Below, one piece after another: positions 30,812-42,675 of a stretch of DNA of 64,000 nucleotides; position 1 is the first letter of the stretch; every line of letters starts with the position of its first letter. The stretch covers positions 17,541,965-17,605,964 of the forward strand of contig OY741273.1 of NCBI GenBank assembly GCA_963514095.1. Direction: 5' to 3'. The DNA is from Eutrigla gurnardus (taxonomy: Eukaryota > Chordata > Actinopteri > Perciformes > Triglidae). The position numbers and the translations under genes are program-made. The notes under the pieces are model-generated. The model saw only the letters and a list, made by a program, of their open reading frames with translations, was not told where the DNA came from and made no database searches.

Positions 30812-31149
30812 GTTTCAGGTGATTCTACACTAATGAACACATACAACTTATTGAATTTTACAATCCATTTCTGCTGAGAGATTCCTTGGAATGCTATTTA
30901 AATACACGGAGGCCTATTTTCTCTTTTCTGGCTATAAACTGAAATTGATTCTGGGAGAAAGAATTAAAATAATTCAACATAGGCCAGTATCCCCATCTGA
31001 CTTTCATGCAGCAGACTGGAGATTGTTGCAGCAACATTGTTTGCTTTTCAATTAAAAAATCCCGATCTTCCACGAACCGTAACAACAACATTGTCTCCAA
31101 GAACAGATACTGAATAAAGTGAGAGTTTGAAATGCATTTTTAAAATGTT
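30812..31149. repeat. Copy 2 of the ~300-bp direct duplication
   Basis: Same order of blocks as 29346-29648, with extra short segments of about 8, 6 and 14 nt (the last near 30,980), so copy 2 is longer. The copies start about 1.47 kb apart. Confidence 0.9.
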
Positions 31150-32019
31150 GTCGAAACAAAAATGTATCAAAAAGACACTGCAGTTTGATTTGTTATTCTG
31201 TGTGCTCTATAACCAAATATTGCATCTATAATACATAAAAGGCTTCCATCTCCTGTTCATTTTGTGGGTAAATAATGTTCTAATTTTCAATGTCAGCCTC
31301 CTGCTGCTTTCACTCACCTTCACGCTTTGTTCTGCTGCCATATTCATTGGTTGCAGGGATGGTGAGGGACACTGTTTGAAGTTGATGCTTCAGTCAGTGC
31401 CGGCTGGCACAAGGGGACTAATTACATTTAGCCAAAACCAATAACGTGAAGCTACTCATCGTGTTTTTGAAGTCTGAAGCCTCCGTCCTGCAAACACACA
31501 GTTTACTGATGCGGGGCCAGTGACAGCCTGCAGAGAAGGCAGTCGATTCATGTCACATTCGTGTCAGGTAGAGGGGAAAAAACATTCACGTTAGCTCTCC
31601 AGTGGTAATTACAACTAATACATGTGTCTTTGCACTGGATTACGATATCTCATACAACAACGCTGCCAGCAAACACTCCATAAATGTCTGGAGTCCAAGA
31701 TAATGAAAGTCGAATTAGCAGTTATGATTACAATAATAGTATCGAATGTAGAGATGATACAAGAGTTACATCTGTTGCAAACTTTTAATGATTAACTTTG
31801 AACTCCCCACATATCAAGGATATGATTTAAATGCAAAAATATGCTGCCGTCATGTAGTGTAGTGTAAGTGCCTTCATGGTTTCTGAATATTCTACCATTT
31901 TAAGAGAATATATAGAGATAAAGTTTGGCCATTGGTGAAGGATAGAGGTATTTGTTTCAGTGTAGTCCAGGATTTGTTAAAACAATTCCTCCCGAAATCA
32001 ACAACATTTTGTAATTGTT
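31150..32019. other. Gene-free stretch
   Basis: Nothing recognised. Confidence 0.6.
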
Positions 32020-32561
32020 CCACTCTGTAGAGGCCTGTTCATCCTTGGATGGTAGTGTTGTTACTGGTGTTTTATTGTTTCAACTTCCATCCATCATTGT
32101 TGTGACGGTTTGTGTTTTTGTCACTCGGGTTGGTTTTTCTATTGTGTTTCTTGCTCTGGTGTTGTGTGTTTCCCTGCAGGGTCTGCTCTGGCTGTAGGCG
32201 TGGTCGCTGCCTGTTCCGGCCGCTGACGAGGCACACCTGCAATAACTCATCTCATCTCACTCTCCATAAAAGCTCCGGTTGGATCACCAGTTCACTGCCA
32301 GATTATTCCGCTTCGTCGGTGGAGATGGTCACATGCCTCCTACTCTCAAGCGCTCCTGTTTTTGATTACCTGCTACTCACCAGTCTTTCTCTCCTCCGTT
32401 ACAGTTTCCTCGTGTGCCTCGTCGACCTGCTCCTGAATTTGCCTGCAGCTGCCAGCTTTGCACATTTTGAACTTTGTCTCGTGAGAGAGAATAAACTTTG
32501 TCACTTCCTTCCTAACCTGGACTTGTGTCAGTCTCTGCTCTGGGGTCCGAACTCTGTTCCA
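32020..32561 (+). mobile_element. Second degenerate Gypsy-like solo LTR
   Basis: It has a CT-rich body, CATAAAAGCTCC as the TATA region (about 32,265), CACTGCCAGATTATTCCGC, then GAGAATAAACTTTGTCAC (about 32,488) and CTCTGCTCTGGGGTCCGAAC just before the presumed end. This is the same order of signals as the remnant at 4.7-5.2 kb, but the sequence differs. Boundaries are approximate and no internal region is attached. The 156-codon frame at 32112-32582 falls inside it and is not a gene. Confidence 0.5.
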
Positions 32562-33835
32562 AATACTTTATATTATATATAGCAATATTATCAAGTGGCA
32601 TGTCTTGGTCCAGCTTTTGTCAGCTCTCTCCCTTATTACTTCATATATCAACATTTGTTTGGCTTTACATGGGACAAAAGCAGCGGCCTCCTCGGTGGAA
32701 GTTCATGTTTGTTTGACCATCCAACCTCCAAGCAGGCTTTCTCTGTGTTAATTCAGTTGTTCTGAGCATCCAATAGACCACTTCACATTTGTAAACATCG
32801 ACTGGAGAAGCTGGTGATCGGACTGTCAATCTTCCGAATAGTGGATGAGGTGCTTGGCTCCTGAGCCGCAGTCCTCATACATGCTTCTCATACAGATGAA
32901 AGATGTGACTCGGTGTGTCAGTATGTAGCAAGTGTTGGTGTTTGGACTAGTTGGGAGTGAGACCGGGCTGAAGGGTGTAGCAGCCAGCCTGCAAATGACC
33001 ACACAGGGAAAAAACATTCAGCGAGGTGGAAAGGATTTGTTGAGATTGGGGGTTGGTGAGGGCTCTGTAGCGGTGAGGATGGACTAGTGGGAAGTTTCTC
33101 AATTCTGGCTATGTGTTATTGTTTTTAATGGAGATTGTTTTGTTTTCGACCCTTTTTGTCCCCATTGGTCTAGTTGTTCTAGGAGACAATTGAGTTTGTC
33201 GTTATTGTCTTTATTGCTAGTTTTTATTTATTTAATTGTTTTAATTATGCATTACTTTTTTCTCCTTTTTTTTTCTCCAAGAAGTGGGTTTGTTTCTCTG
33301 GTTGGCCTTGGTTTGTGATGTTGGTTATGTATATTGTTTGTTTCTGTTTCTGTTTCTGTTTTCTGTTTCGTAAAATAAATTAAAAAATGACCACAAAGGG
33401 AAACAGGAAGTAGAAAGGAAAGTAGGGGGAGGGAGGTGATTGGTAGAGACACCTGTGAGCTGCAGGAGAAGAGGAGTCAAACAAAGAGAGTGGAAGAGGA
33501 CAGGCAGAGGAGTGAGAGAAAAAAGAGAGACACCTGGAAGTTGATCCCCCATCCCCTTGATATCTTTGCTAAAATAACATAACAAAATAGTAAAAATACA
33601 AATAAGAGAAGACTGGATTGCCTGGACTTCCGAGGCCCAAATTAAAAGACTGAATGAGATGATCTGCTCCTGGAGGGAGCTTTGGTAATCTTGGTTTGGC
33701 CTACAGCACTGCCTTGACCTGTTTGGTTCCAGTTGTGGTCGTCTAAGTCTGGATTCGGCCTGATTGAGCTAAGTCTTTGTACTCTCTAGGCTCCCTGTTA
33801 ACTGGCCTACTCACACCCAAACTCTCTCTCTCTCA

Positions 33836-33836
<1 letters not shown>
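32562..33836. other. Gene-free stretch, partly purine/pyrimidine biased
   Basis: No gene recognised. Around 33,340-33,362 is a short (TGTTTC)n run, and 33,390-33,530 is purine-rich. Confidence 0.55.

Positions 33837-33890
<54 letters not shown>
33837..33890. repeat. (AC)27 microsatellite
   Basis: Perfect AC run after a (TC)n stub. Confidence 0.95.
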
Positions 33891-33892
<2 letters not shown>

Positions 33893-36421
33893 CCTTCAGC
33901 CTCTAACTTCCTCAGACATTAAAACCCCTATTGAAACCATACACACCTGAACTAAACTGGACTACACTGCACCTTCTTCTGAAGGACAATACAGACTGTT
34001 CCCCTGGGCTCGGTGTCTACACACACACATTGACAGTGGTGAATATTCAACTGGCGCCCACTTTAATTTTGAATCTGCTGGTTTGAAATTATAATAAACC
34101 TACGCTACAAGGGATAGAAGCAGGCTCCGGCTAAAGAAAAAAAGGGACCCGCTCTGAAATCAACACAAGCTGAGAAACGGATAAAAGCTCAGATTTGCTA
34201 CTGAAATATATTCAGGCTCAGACATCAAAAGAGTTTAAGACGCAGGCAGGAAGGTTCAGGGACAGATTGGTAGTTGGTAGGCAGAAGGACTGAGAGCTAA
34301 CAGGAACATGCTGGACCCAGGGGCCAATATGTTTATGTGAACTCCAGAAGATGAGGGCCCACACCGTCGGTACTCAGGATCTCATCATCTCTTCGTGGCT
34401 CAGCTTTGGGCCTGGATAAACGCAGGCTTCAGGAATCTGATTCACCAAGGTTTTAGATATTAGGGAACAAGCAGCAAGGACAAGAGCAGACGCTCTGTTT
34501 TGTATGCATGAAAGCCACATTGCTGCAGGCGATGCTGTCAGTCAGTCCACAGCTGGAGTTTTATTACCACTGTTTAAATATTTCATTGAATAGAATCTGT
34601 TAATGGCTCATTATGGTATTGACTGCACACTCATGAATTTTCAATCCATCATCAGTCAGATTTATTCAGTGCTTGCCTCTCCATGCTCATCGACACATGC
34701 CGTATGCACAAGAAGCATTTCTAACACCAGGGCCAAAGAAGTGAAGTAACTTTACTGTCATGCAACATTTTTACTAATACCTCTGAGGGCTTCGTTTCAA
34801 ACTTCTAAAACCTCTGTGGTGATCCAACACATTGTTACAGAAGTTTAAAACTTGAGTTCCCTTTTGTTCGACGTCACCAAAGAAATTCACAACTACTACT
34901 TTCTGAGAGCGCTAAAGCTTCTTCACGTCTACTTCGCTGCTAGTGTTCCTCTCTTAATGACCGTCTTCCTGTTTTGTTCACTAATACTACTGATCCCTGC
35001 CTCTGGCAGTTTTGCTTTAAGTCGATGAAAAAGCACGGAGAGATTTGTACGTTTTACACCATCACTTAATTTTGTTTTCCTCTCTCTTACATTGTGTGTG
35101 TCAAGGATTTCTGCTCTGTCAGGAGAACACAGCCGGAAACTTTTCTTAAACAGATCTCTGCATCAGAAGCAGTTTTCCTAATATAGGCAGAGCAGGAGGA
35201 ATCAGCACTATCACACACATCTGTGAGACAACGATTAATTAATTCTCAAGAAGGCACAGGAAGATAAAAAGTTTGAAAGCAAGACCTGAGATCAAGTGTG
35301 TGTGTGTCTGACTTGCCAAACTCAGTACAGTGGGATAAAAGGCTTTTAGTGTTGATGGCAAACACACACACACACACACCCTGTGGCCCTTCTCAGCAAG
35401 TGTCCCCCTTCTACCAGCAGGAGCTGTCAGTTCTCTCGCGCTCTGAATCTGTCATTAAAGTTGAAAAGAAAAGTCAGAAACCACTTATTTATTATCTCCC
35501 CAGATAACAGGCGGATGTAGATATTGCTCCGTCAGCTCGACAGTTTGTCAAACACTTCTGTACAGTTCATCTCAAATTGTGCAGTTTGATTACCACAAAG
35601 GCTGTAATTTTAATTATAGTCAACAGTTAATTTAAAGAAGTAGAAGCTTTAGCTGATGAACTGTTTTGCCAGCAGAAAATGATCAAATTCAGTCATACTT
35701 CACTTTTCCGTGGGGTTTTTTTAACAGTTCTTGAGAAACAATAGTCAGGCAGACTGATTTTGCACCGCTTCCTGAAGCCTTTCTTGCTGTATTGTTCGTG
35801 ATCAGATTAAGATACAAAATATTCATTATTCATCTTAACGTTCATAGCATATTATTGGCAGAGCCAGGCTGGCTGTTTCTTTCTGCTCTTTATGCAAAGT
35901 TAGGTTGAATACATCCTGACTCTACATTCTTACTTAAGAGGATTCATTACCTATCTAAACCCTGTTGCAATTAAGGTAATTTGAAGGGATTTGTTATTGA
36001 CCTTAATGAATGTTTTGGCCATAAGGTGAGTCTGAATTTGATGTAGTTCCACGAACACACTATCTTCAGACAGAACCCAGGAAGACAATTTAAGAATATG
36101 AATATCAAAGTAGCTATTTTAAGAAACGCAAAGAAGGAAAACCTTCAGATTGCACTTAAACAAGAGGATGAAAAGGTTCTCTGATCTGAAACATTGTCCT
36201 AATTTTTCAAAAGCCTACTGTTTTGAATGAAGAACTTTTTAATAGAGTGCTTTTTTTTTTTTTGAAAACCCAAACTGAGTCAGAACATTCCCTCATCTTA
36301 AAAGTACTTGTGTTTTTAGAAATGGTTTTGATATGAGGTCTGTGGTTCAAACAATTATCATACATTTAGTTCTACAACATAAAATATGTCATATATATCC
36401 CCCCTCATAAAAAATGCATCA
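33891..36421. other. Gene-free stretch with AT-rich possible conserved noncoding segments
   Basis: No gene recognised. A short AC run lies at 35,360-35,379. The 35,560-36,010 interval is AT-rich with ATTA/TAAT homeodomain-type words and low repeat content, as in vertebrate conserved noncoding DNA; conservation itself cannot be judged here. Confidence 0.4.
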
Positions 36422-36841
36422 TCATAGGCTGCCCTGTGGTACCAAATGTAATGGGGAGAAACCCCTATTTAATATATCTCTTGTCAAAAACATGACACAG
36501 GTGTTATTCTTTTCAACAATATGGTTTATTAAAACTGGTAAACTGGTGTCCATCTGGCAAGGCGTAGGACCCTTCCTGCAAAATTTAAAGCTCTTGATGT
36601 GCTCATATGTGGCAGCCTGGAAACGGGAGTCATGAAGTTGTCCACAGCACTTTCCTTCCATGTCTGTGGGTGTTTCTCTGCAGTTCTGGCAGACACACCA
36701 AGTAGGTTGACCTACAACAGGAGGGCCCGGAGGAGGAGCGACTTCTGATGTGAGGTGTAGTAGGTCAAACAGCAGGCTTGGGTCACCTGTCAGGCAGAGA
36801 GGTCCAACAGTTGGTGTGACCGCTCCAAGCTCAGTCCTCAA
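36422..36841 (-). pseudogene. P2RX7_C (P2X7 ballast domain)-like zinc-cluster fragment
   Basis: A 139-residue minus-strand frame contains WCVCQNCRETPTDMEGKCCG (residues 48-67, near 36,700-36,641). Known: the P2X7 C-terminal intracellular 'ballast' domain, and the many fish 'P2X7-like' proteins built on it, carry a W-C-x-C-x2-C ... P-T ... C-C zinc-binding cluster of this kind. The proline-rich lead-in (APPPGPPVVG) also fits. After about residue 70 the homology fades, and the AAYRQF-type core, which is normally required, is not found in frame. A shifted frame near 36,435 reads WYHRAAYDDAF, weakly reminiscent of it. CCTGACAG near 36,783 could be a splice acceptor. Most likely a decayed gene or transposon remnant. 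Receptor transmembrane or ectodomain sequence is absent. Confidence 0.5.
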
Positions 36842-37740
36842 ATTCTGGCTTGTTTGTAACAGACATGATTAGATATTTTATTGAAGAGAGCTTTATTGTC
36901 CTCAAAGAGGCCTTTTTTCATCCACTGTACATGCCAGGTAACTGCACAGAGAACCCACTGACCATCATATCCTCAGACTAAGACAAAGACAGGTATTGGT
37001 GTTGATGTCAGAAAGCTATCAAAAGTAATATATGACTGTACATGCTCATCAACAATCCTTTAAGCTTGCGTTTTCTCAACTATGTGTCGAGTGTCTGCCC
37101 AACCTCCCCAAGAGTCCAAGAGTCCAAGTCTCAAATGCTCATATCCATTACCAATAATCTATGGAAGTAGTCACGAGGTTGAAGGCCAGAGTTACACAGT
37201 GGTCTTATTAGAGAAAAATCAGAGAAAAGCTAAAAAGCTACATAAAATGTAAAATATACTATGAGTAAATGATAGCAAGGAGAGGAGGAGGAGGAAGATC
37301 ATGATTCAGAGCAGAAGCTCTAAGGATGTGTTTTGTGAAGATGTAAAATAACCCCGCTGCTCTGGTACATATTACAAAATTAATCTGAAGGATTTTCAGT
37401 GAGTAATCTAAATTGATTTTGAAAGAAAACCAAGGTCCCCTACTTCTTTCATCCAACACAGAAATGCCTTTTTTTAGGTGTCAGAGCAGAATAGGGACAT
37501 AAAGACGTTTTATTTAGATAAATTGAAAAAGGTCTGTTTTTTTTATTTTTGAAAGATGGATTCAAAAGCCTAAGCCTTCCACTGAGCTCAATCTAACCAA
37601 ACCCCGGCTCTGGCAGAGCTCCATTATTCTGGCATCCTGCTATCATGCAGAGAGAACGAATGGGCATGAGTAAAGGAAAGGACAGCTTTTGTTGTGATTG
37701 TGACCATTTAACTATCAGGAGCTATTAAGAGGAGACTTAA

Positions 37741-38980
37741 AGGGATAGTTCGGAATTTTAGACATAAGACCTATTTTCCAAGTGAGCCAGTGTGTTCGAG
37801 ACGTCTGGAGACGTTTTCAAGAAATTTCATTCAGTTCTTCTAGTTGCCGAGTTCGCTTATGCTATGGCTAGCGCAAGTCAACGGTTCTTAGCTAGACAGG
37901 CATTAAAACAGTCTTGCCCACTACACAGTGCACCCGAGGCAAATCAATTAAAACACTATACTCTCGATGTACATATCTGTGTTGATAGAATAATATTTGA
38001 AACAAAACTAACCTCACATCGCATGAATCATCTATTTTTTGAGGAACTAGTTTCTCAGCAGCAGCGGAACTTTACTTTGCGCCATCGGACTCAAAACTCT
38101 AAGACGCGCCGCCCGAAATACTGCACGTAAATAGGCAATCGAACCGGGACGAATCGTCGGGACTCATGCCCTCAGACCTGGGTGAAAAGCGCTTGGACCT
38201 CACACAAACACCGGGCAGCCCACAGCCACAATTACGCACCGTGAAGCCGGACCTCTGCTCCGTCCATAGACCCGTAAACCCTTGGACGCGTTGCGGGGGA
38301 TTCCCTCCTGGCACCACCAGTCTCCGTTTGTTTGGTCGCGGTTCTCAGCTCCAGTGGGGGCTATCTCGGTCTCCACAGACGTTCGTTCACGTTCTGCCCT
38401 TTGAGCATCCCTCTCGCGCAATTCTTCCTCTGTATATTCAGGCTCGTACAGGTACGGTTGGGTTTGGGTGGGAAAAAAACTCCTCATCAGAGTCTTCAAA
38501 AGTTTCAGTATATTCTCCAAAAGTGTCCATTTCTGTGAGATTGAAGAAACTAGCACTGCAGGCTACTCTGCGTCCGTAGCAATGACAGCAGGTAAACAAA
38601 CTATTATAGAACCGGTAACTTATAAGTGCTAGGTGATATCACTCCGCCGCTGCCATAGCCTACTAGGTAGTATGACACGCTGCTGCTGCTGCTGCTGAGA
38701 CATAAATCCTTAAAAATGCAAGGTTGGTTTTATTTCAAACATTCTATCAACACATATGTACATCGATAGTCTGCCGTTACGATGGATTTGCCTTGGGTGC
38801 ACTGTGGAGTGGGCAAGACCGTTTTTAATGCCTGTCTTACTGTTGACTTGCGCTAGCCATAGCATAAGCGAACTCGGCAACTAGAAGAACTGAATTAAAT
38901 TTCTTGAAAACGTCTCCAGACGTCTCGAACACACCGGCTCACTTGGAAAAAAACTTGGTCCAAAATTCTGAACTATCCCT
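37741..38980. mobile_element. TTAA-flanked long-inverted-repeat (foldback-type) element, 1.24 kb
   Basis: TTAA stands at 37737-37740 and 38981-38984. The inner ends AGGGATAGTTCGGAATTTT and, inverted, AGGGATAGTTCAGAATTTT begin inverted repeats that stay alignable for roughly 300 bp on each side (to about 38,070 and from about 38,690). They include a long nearly identical block around GTCTGGAGACGTTTTCAAG. A (CTG)6 run lies at about 38,683-38,698. No transposase is present. The TTAA duplication and long repeats suggest a piggyBac- or Kolobok-type non-autonomous element. The middle carries a P2RX7_C-like minus-strand frame. Confidence 0.85.
38308..38530 (-). pseudogene. P2RX7_C-like N-terminal frame inside the TTAA element, with a frameshift
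   Basis: An ATG at 38530 opens an acidic start (MDTFGEYTETFEDSDEEFF) that shifts frame at a T7 tract (38473-38479). After the shift the frame reads QPYLYEPEYTEEELRERDAQ and later ENRDQTNGDWWCQ, where it stops resembling the family. 'PYxYEPEYTEEEL' followed by 'NGDWWC' is the usual opening of teleost P2X7-like proteins, leading into the C-x-C zinc cluster. The cluster itself is missing here, so the element carries only the beginning of the gene. Confidence 0.55.
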
Positions 38981-39069
38981 TTAAACATGGAATTCCACAA
39001 GGAAGATGGAAGCTTTCAATTACAGCATAAATCGATCTACATTGGGTATATTCTGCTAGTATCATTATC

Positions 39070-39375
39070 GTCACAACTCTTACTTCCCTTTTCTTACATC
39101 TTGGACCTTTTAAACACTTAAATCTCATCTCTGATGTCTTCTCACTGAAAGGATCACTCTTAACATTAGAAGTGCTAAAACCTCTAAGTCACACCTCAGA
39201 TGCCATTTGTATCATGTCTTTGAACTTCTTTTCTGTCCTTCCTTTTCTCTGTGGATTCTATTCTTTTCTCTCCATTCTTGTCCTTTGGTCGTCCGTCTCA
39301 CACTCACTGATCAATCCCTCTTTCACTTTCATTTCTCCGCTCCCTCTCTCTGCATGCGTCTCCTCCCTGGTGTGT
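39070..39375. repeat. Pyrimidine-rich tract
   Basis: CT-rich plus strand; frames at 39172-39384 and 39207-39509 follow from composition. Confidence 0.7.
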
Positions 39376-39529
39376 CAGTGCTGAGAGTGTTTGCGTTCTC
39401 CTGGAGATTCCTCCTGTCAGTCTGCTTGTACAAACCCCAGGGAGAACAGACTGGATTCATAATAACCCACTTCGTCTCCTGGGGGAGAATGGGAGGGAGG
39501 GCTAGCTAGGCAATAGGTAGAGCACAGAA

Positions 39530-39860
39530 GCCAAGTACGAAAAAGTATGGGAAGAAAAAAAAGGAGGAATAATAGGAGGAACGAAGGTGGACGGAGGAAG
39601 AAGCAGGGGATGTAGGAATTTTTCATTGGAAGGAAAGAAAGAAGGAAGAGAGCAGGGGGATAGAAGCCTGGGAAGAAAACAAACAAAGAGGGAAAAAGAA
39701 ACAATAAGGAAAAGAAAGGAAAATGGGATGGATGCACAGATGCAAAGGAAGAAGAAGAAAAAACAGAAGAGAGATTAAACGATCCAGGTTGAATTAAGCG
39801 TAGATACAAAATGAAAGAGGGATGAATAGAGAGATGGAGAGAGGCATCAGGACGCCCGAA
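39530..39860. repeat. Polypurine tract
   Basis: GA-dominated plus strand (aag/gga/aga words), about 330 bp, lying between pyrimidine-rich segments at 39.1-39.4 kb and 39.9-40.0 kb. It can potentially pair as an inverted purine/pyrimidine structure. Confidence 0.75.
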
Positions 39861-40257
39861 GGGAGAACTCCAGTGGGATCAACCTGGAGTGTTAATTAGA
39901 AAATTATTTTCTCCCCCTCCTCTTCATTAGCACCCTTCCTCCTCCCACCTTCCCTCCTCTATTACCACCTATTTCCTCTCCCTCATGCCTTCTGTTTTTT
40001 CCTTTTCATGAAGGAAAATCACCCCTTCAGCTTGTTCTTTCTCACCACCTTCTTCACACAGGCATTGTCTAAAACAGAAATAAAACATCTTATTTTATCT
40101 GCCGATGAGTCAGACCTGATCTCATCACTGCTGCTTGACGGTGAGCAACCATCTGTCAATTAACCTGAAATCTGATCAGGGGCCACCTGTTTAGCTTCAC
40201 TAATTGATACAACTATTTATATCGATATTAAAATGTGTGATGATGTGATTAAATTTA

Positions 40258-40296
40258 CTGCACGGTGGTGTAGTGGTTAGCACTGTCACCTCTGAA
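40258..40296 (+). repeat. tRNA-like word of a dispersed fish repeat
   Basis: GCACGGTGGTGTAGTGGTTAGCACTGTCACCTCTG matches the A-box-like word (TGGTGTAGTGGTTAGCACT) found in many teleost interspersed repeats. Only the start is present, with no B box or cloverleaf, so it is not a tRNA gene. Confidence 0.6.
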
Positions 40297-40906
40297 TGGG
40301 GAGCCACTAGAAGTGTTTTAAGGAATATTTATGTTGCTCTAATAAGATCAGGGCCTTAGAATCAGAACACTTCCACACTGAACCATGCTGGAAACGTGGG
40401 AAAGCAAATGGAGAATGGCATGTTTGGGCAGAAAGTTCAGTATTTTTGCAGTCCGTGTCACCCCCCACACAGACCAGAATTACTCAATGAAATATCTGAA
40501 TCACTATAAAGACAACATCATAAAGAGACTGCAGTCAGGTTTATGTGAATCCTAACTCCTAGGGGCATTAAGGGGAATGAAATGGCTAGACTGTCTACCT
40601 CAACAAACTCTGAAACAGGACAGAATTATGGAGGTTGCGTTCAGTAAAGCCAAAGCTAAAGCAGTAATATGGAGCAATATCATAACTGTCTGGCAAAAGC
40701 TCGAGGGTGAAGGGAACAAAGGGTGTTATCTATAAAAAAAAAAAAAGAAGTGGAAAATGAAAACAAAAGGAAAAAACTCCGGAGCGCAAACAATCATATC
40801 AAGACTCAGGTATAGGGCACACAGCTTCCTGCTCCCATAACATATAACTGCCACACTTCATGGGGAACATTTTCTCCTGACATATCACAAATATGTTTCT
40901 AAAAAA

Positions 40907-40974
<68 letters not shown>

Positions 40975-40975
40975 C
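40907..40975. repeat. (CTGT)17 tetranucleotide array
   Basis: Perfect GTCT/CTGT repeats of about 69 nt. Confidence 0.95.
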
Positions 40976-42636
40976 AGTTTTGATATTGGCTTGAGACCTC
41001 TACCATGTTTACTAAAGTTGCGTGTTTGTATACATTTTGTCCATATTCAATAAACGTTACAGAATGCTTCGAAAATGTCATTAAAACTGACCTCGTCGTT
41101 AAAATCCTCCTAGCTCAAATTTTGGTTCAAAATGTAGTTCTTGTAAGAAATCTTTTTTCCAGGCGTAATCAGCTCAAGGGCTCTCTTGGCTCTGTTGTGA
41201 TTGACAGCTCAGAGGGCGGAACCAACGTAAAAAGAAGGTCAGCGATTGGCTAAACGTTACCTCTGACTTCCAGGCTCGTACTGATACGACTCAACAGTCT
41301 CATAAATAATTTGTTTTCAACTTCTCCCAGTACGTCTTCCTCATACTCATACTGGGACATGTTGGGAAGATGTTTTCTGACCAGTATCTTCTTCTGTGGA
41401 TCCTTAACCAACATTAAGTGTATCTCAAACAAGCTTATTTATCTCACCACTTAAAACATCCATTCAGAGTCAGCCAGAGAATTTTTGGCCAATGGTATGT
41501 AGCCAAGAGAACATGTGTTCATTGTGCTGAGAGAGTGTGCTTGTCATTGAGATTGGCGTACGCCGAAATGAGACTCTGTTGAACTTGATAATACCAGTTA
41601 GCTCCACCCGGGCCACTTACGTAAACTGGCAGCAGCCGGACATTAACAACAAGTGAACCCAGAGCCTGCTTCTAGCTTCGGATGCAGACGTGATTTGATA
41701 TCAATGCACACATTTTATTGGCTTTTATTAGAGTAATACAGTAATTTTAGATCAAATAATCAACGTGATGAATTTCAGAAGGTTGTGTTACCTAAACTCA
41801 GAGACATAACAGTCTTGTAGAGTGTTTTTACACACCGTTTCAACAGGAATGGCAGTGAACGGTGGTTAGAACAGGTAGGCTGAGCTCTACTATAAAGTAA
41901 ACACTGCAGACACTGATGCACACAAAATGTGTTGAAGACAGGAGGAATCTCTGCTAATGGAGAGAAGTCAGAATTAAACTGGTATGGCCCTTCAAAAAGG
42001 CTGGTTGTTTGTGGAAAGCGGTGAATGTTCCTGCCTTTTCAAGGTCACAGGTCACTGCAGGTCATTTATGGGAGCCGGTGACCAGCTGATTCTTCTTGGT
42101 GTTCAGTGAGTTGAAGTGGAGCTTCACGATGAGAAAACAAACAAGTCGCCATCCTGGAGCAGCAGAAACTGTTGGCACCATGCAGCCAGCAAGAGAGCAC
42201 AGGACTGACCAACACAAGAATAACTTAAACACTGTGGTATTAAATAAAACAATGGAGGCGTGGAAACGGGAGATATTGTGGCCAGAAAGCCCTGCTGGCA
42301 CTTGCCGGTAGTGGGAGAGAAGTTAAAGTCTTTTGTTTGGATGTTTATTCTCTCACATGCCGCAAAAGTAAAGTGTCTGTTCACCTGTTTCAAGCTGTCC
42401 AGATGATGAACACCACCTAAATGTAATGAGAATTACAAAGTGAAGGTGACCCAGAAAGGGGAAGTAATTAAAACTATAATTGGGTTGAACTCTCTTTCAT
42501 TTGTGTGCCCGCCAGTGTTTGTCACATGTGGCAAACCCTCACCTGTCTCCAAGCACCGAAGACTAATAAGCAAATCTTGGATATGTGTCTTGTGACAACA
42601 TTTGCGGTAGATTATTCTGGTGCCAATCCTTCATGT

Positions 42637-42637
<1 letters not shown>
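40976..42637. other. Gene-free stretch
   Basis: No gene recognised. The 41,150-41,430 part is CpG-richer and unlike its flanks, perhaps an unrecognised repeat; its minus-strand 60-codon frame (41250-41432) has an acidic YEYEEDVLGEVEN segment of unknown origin. Confidence 0.5.

Positions 42638-42673
<36 letters not shown>
42638..42673. repeat. (AC)18 microsatellite
   Basis: Perfect CA run. Confidence 0.95.

Positions 42674-42675
<2 letters not shown>

Noticed and set aside
32112..32582. 156-codon frame as a gene
   Set aside because: It coincides with the Gypsy-like LTR and has no domain.
36422..36841. A real P2X7 receptor gene
   Set aside because: No ion-channel ectodomain or transmembrane sequence is present; only the ballast-type zinc cluster is visible.
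37792..38130. 112-codon plus-strand frame
   Set aside because: It lies across the inverted repeat of the TTAA element and has no domain.
40258..40296. Possible tRNA gene
   Set aside because: Only an A-box-like word is present; no B box, anticodon arm or cloverleaf.
40340..40500. Possible L1 LINE ORF2 end (frame with PCWKRGKANGEWHVW)
   Set aside because: The resemblance to the L1 Cys-Trp-Arg-Cys motif is short and lacks the second cysteine; no other L1 sequence is nearby.
40907..40975. CRISPR-like regular repeat
   Set aside because: It is a plain tetranucleotide array without spacers, in vertebrate DNA.
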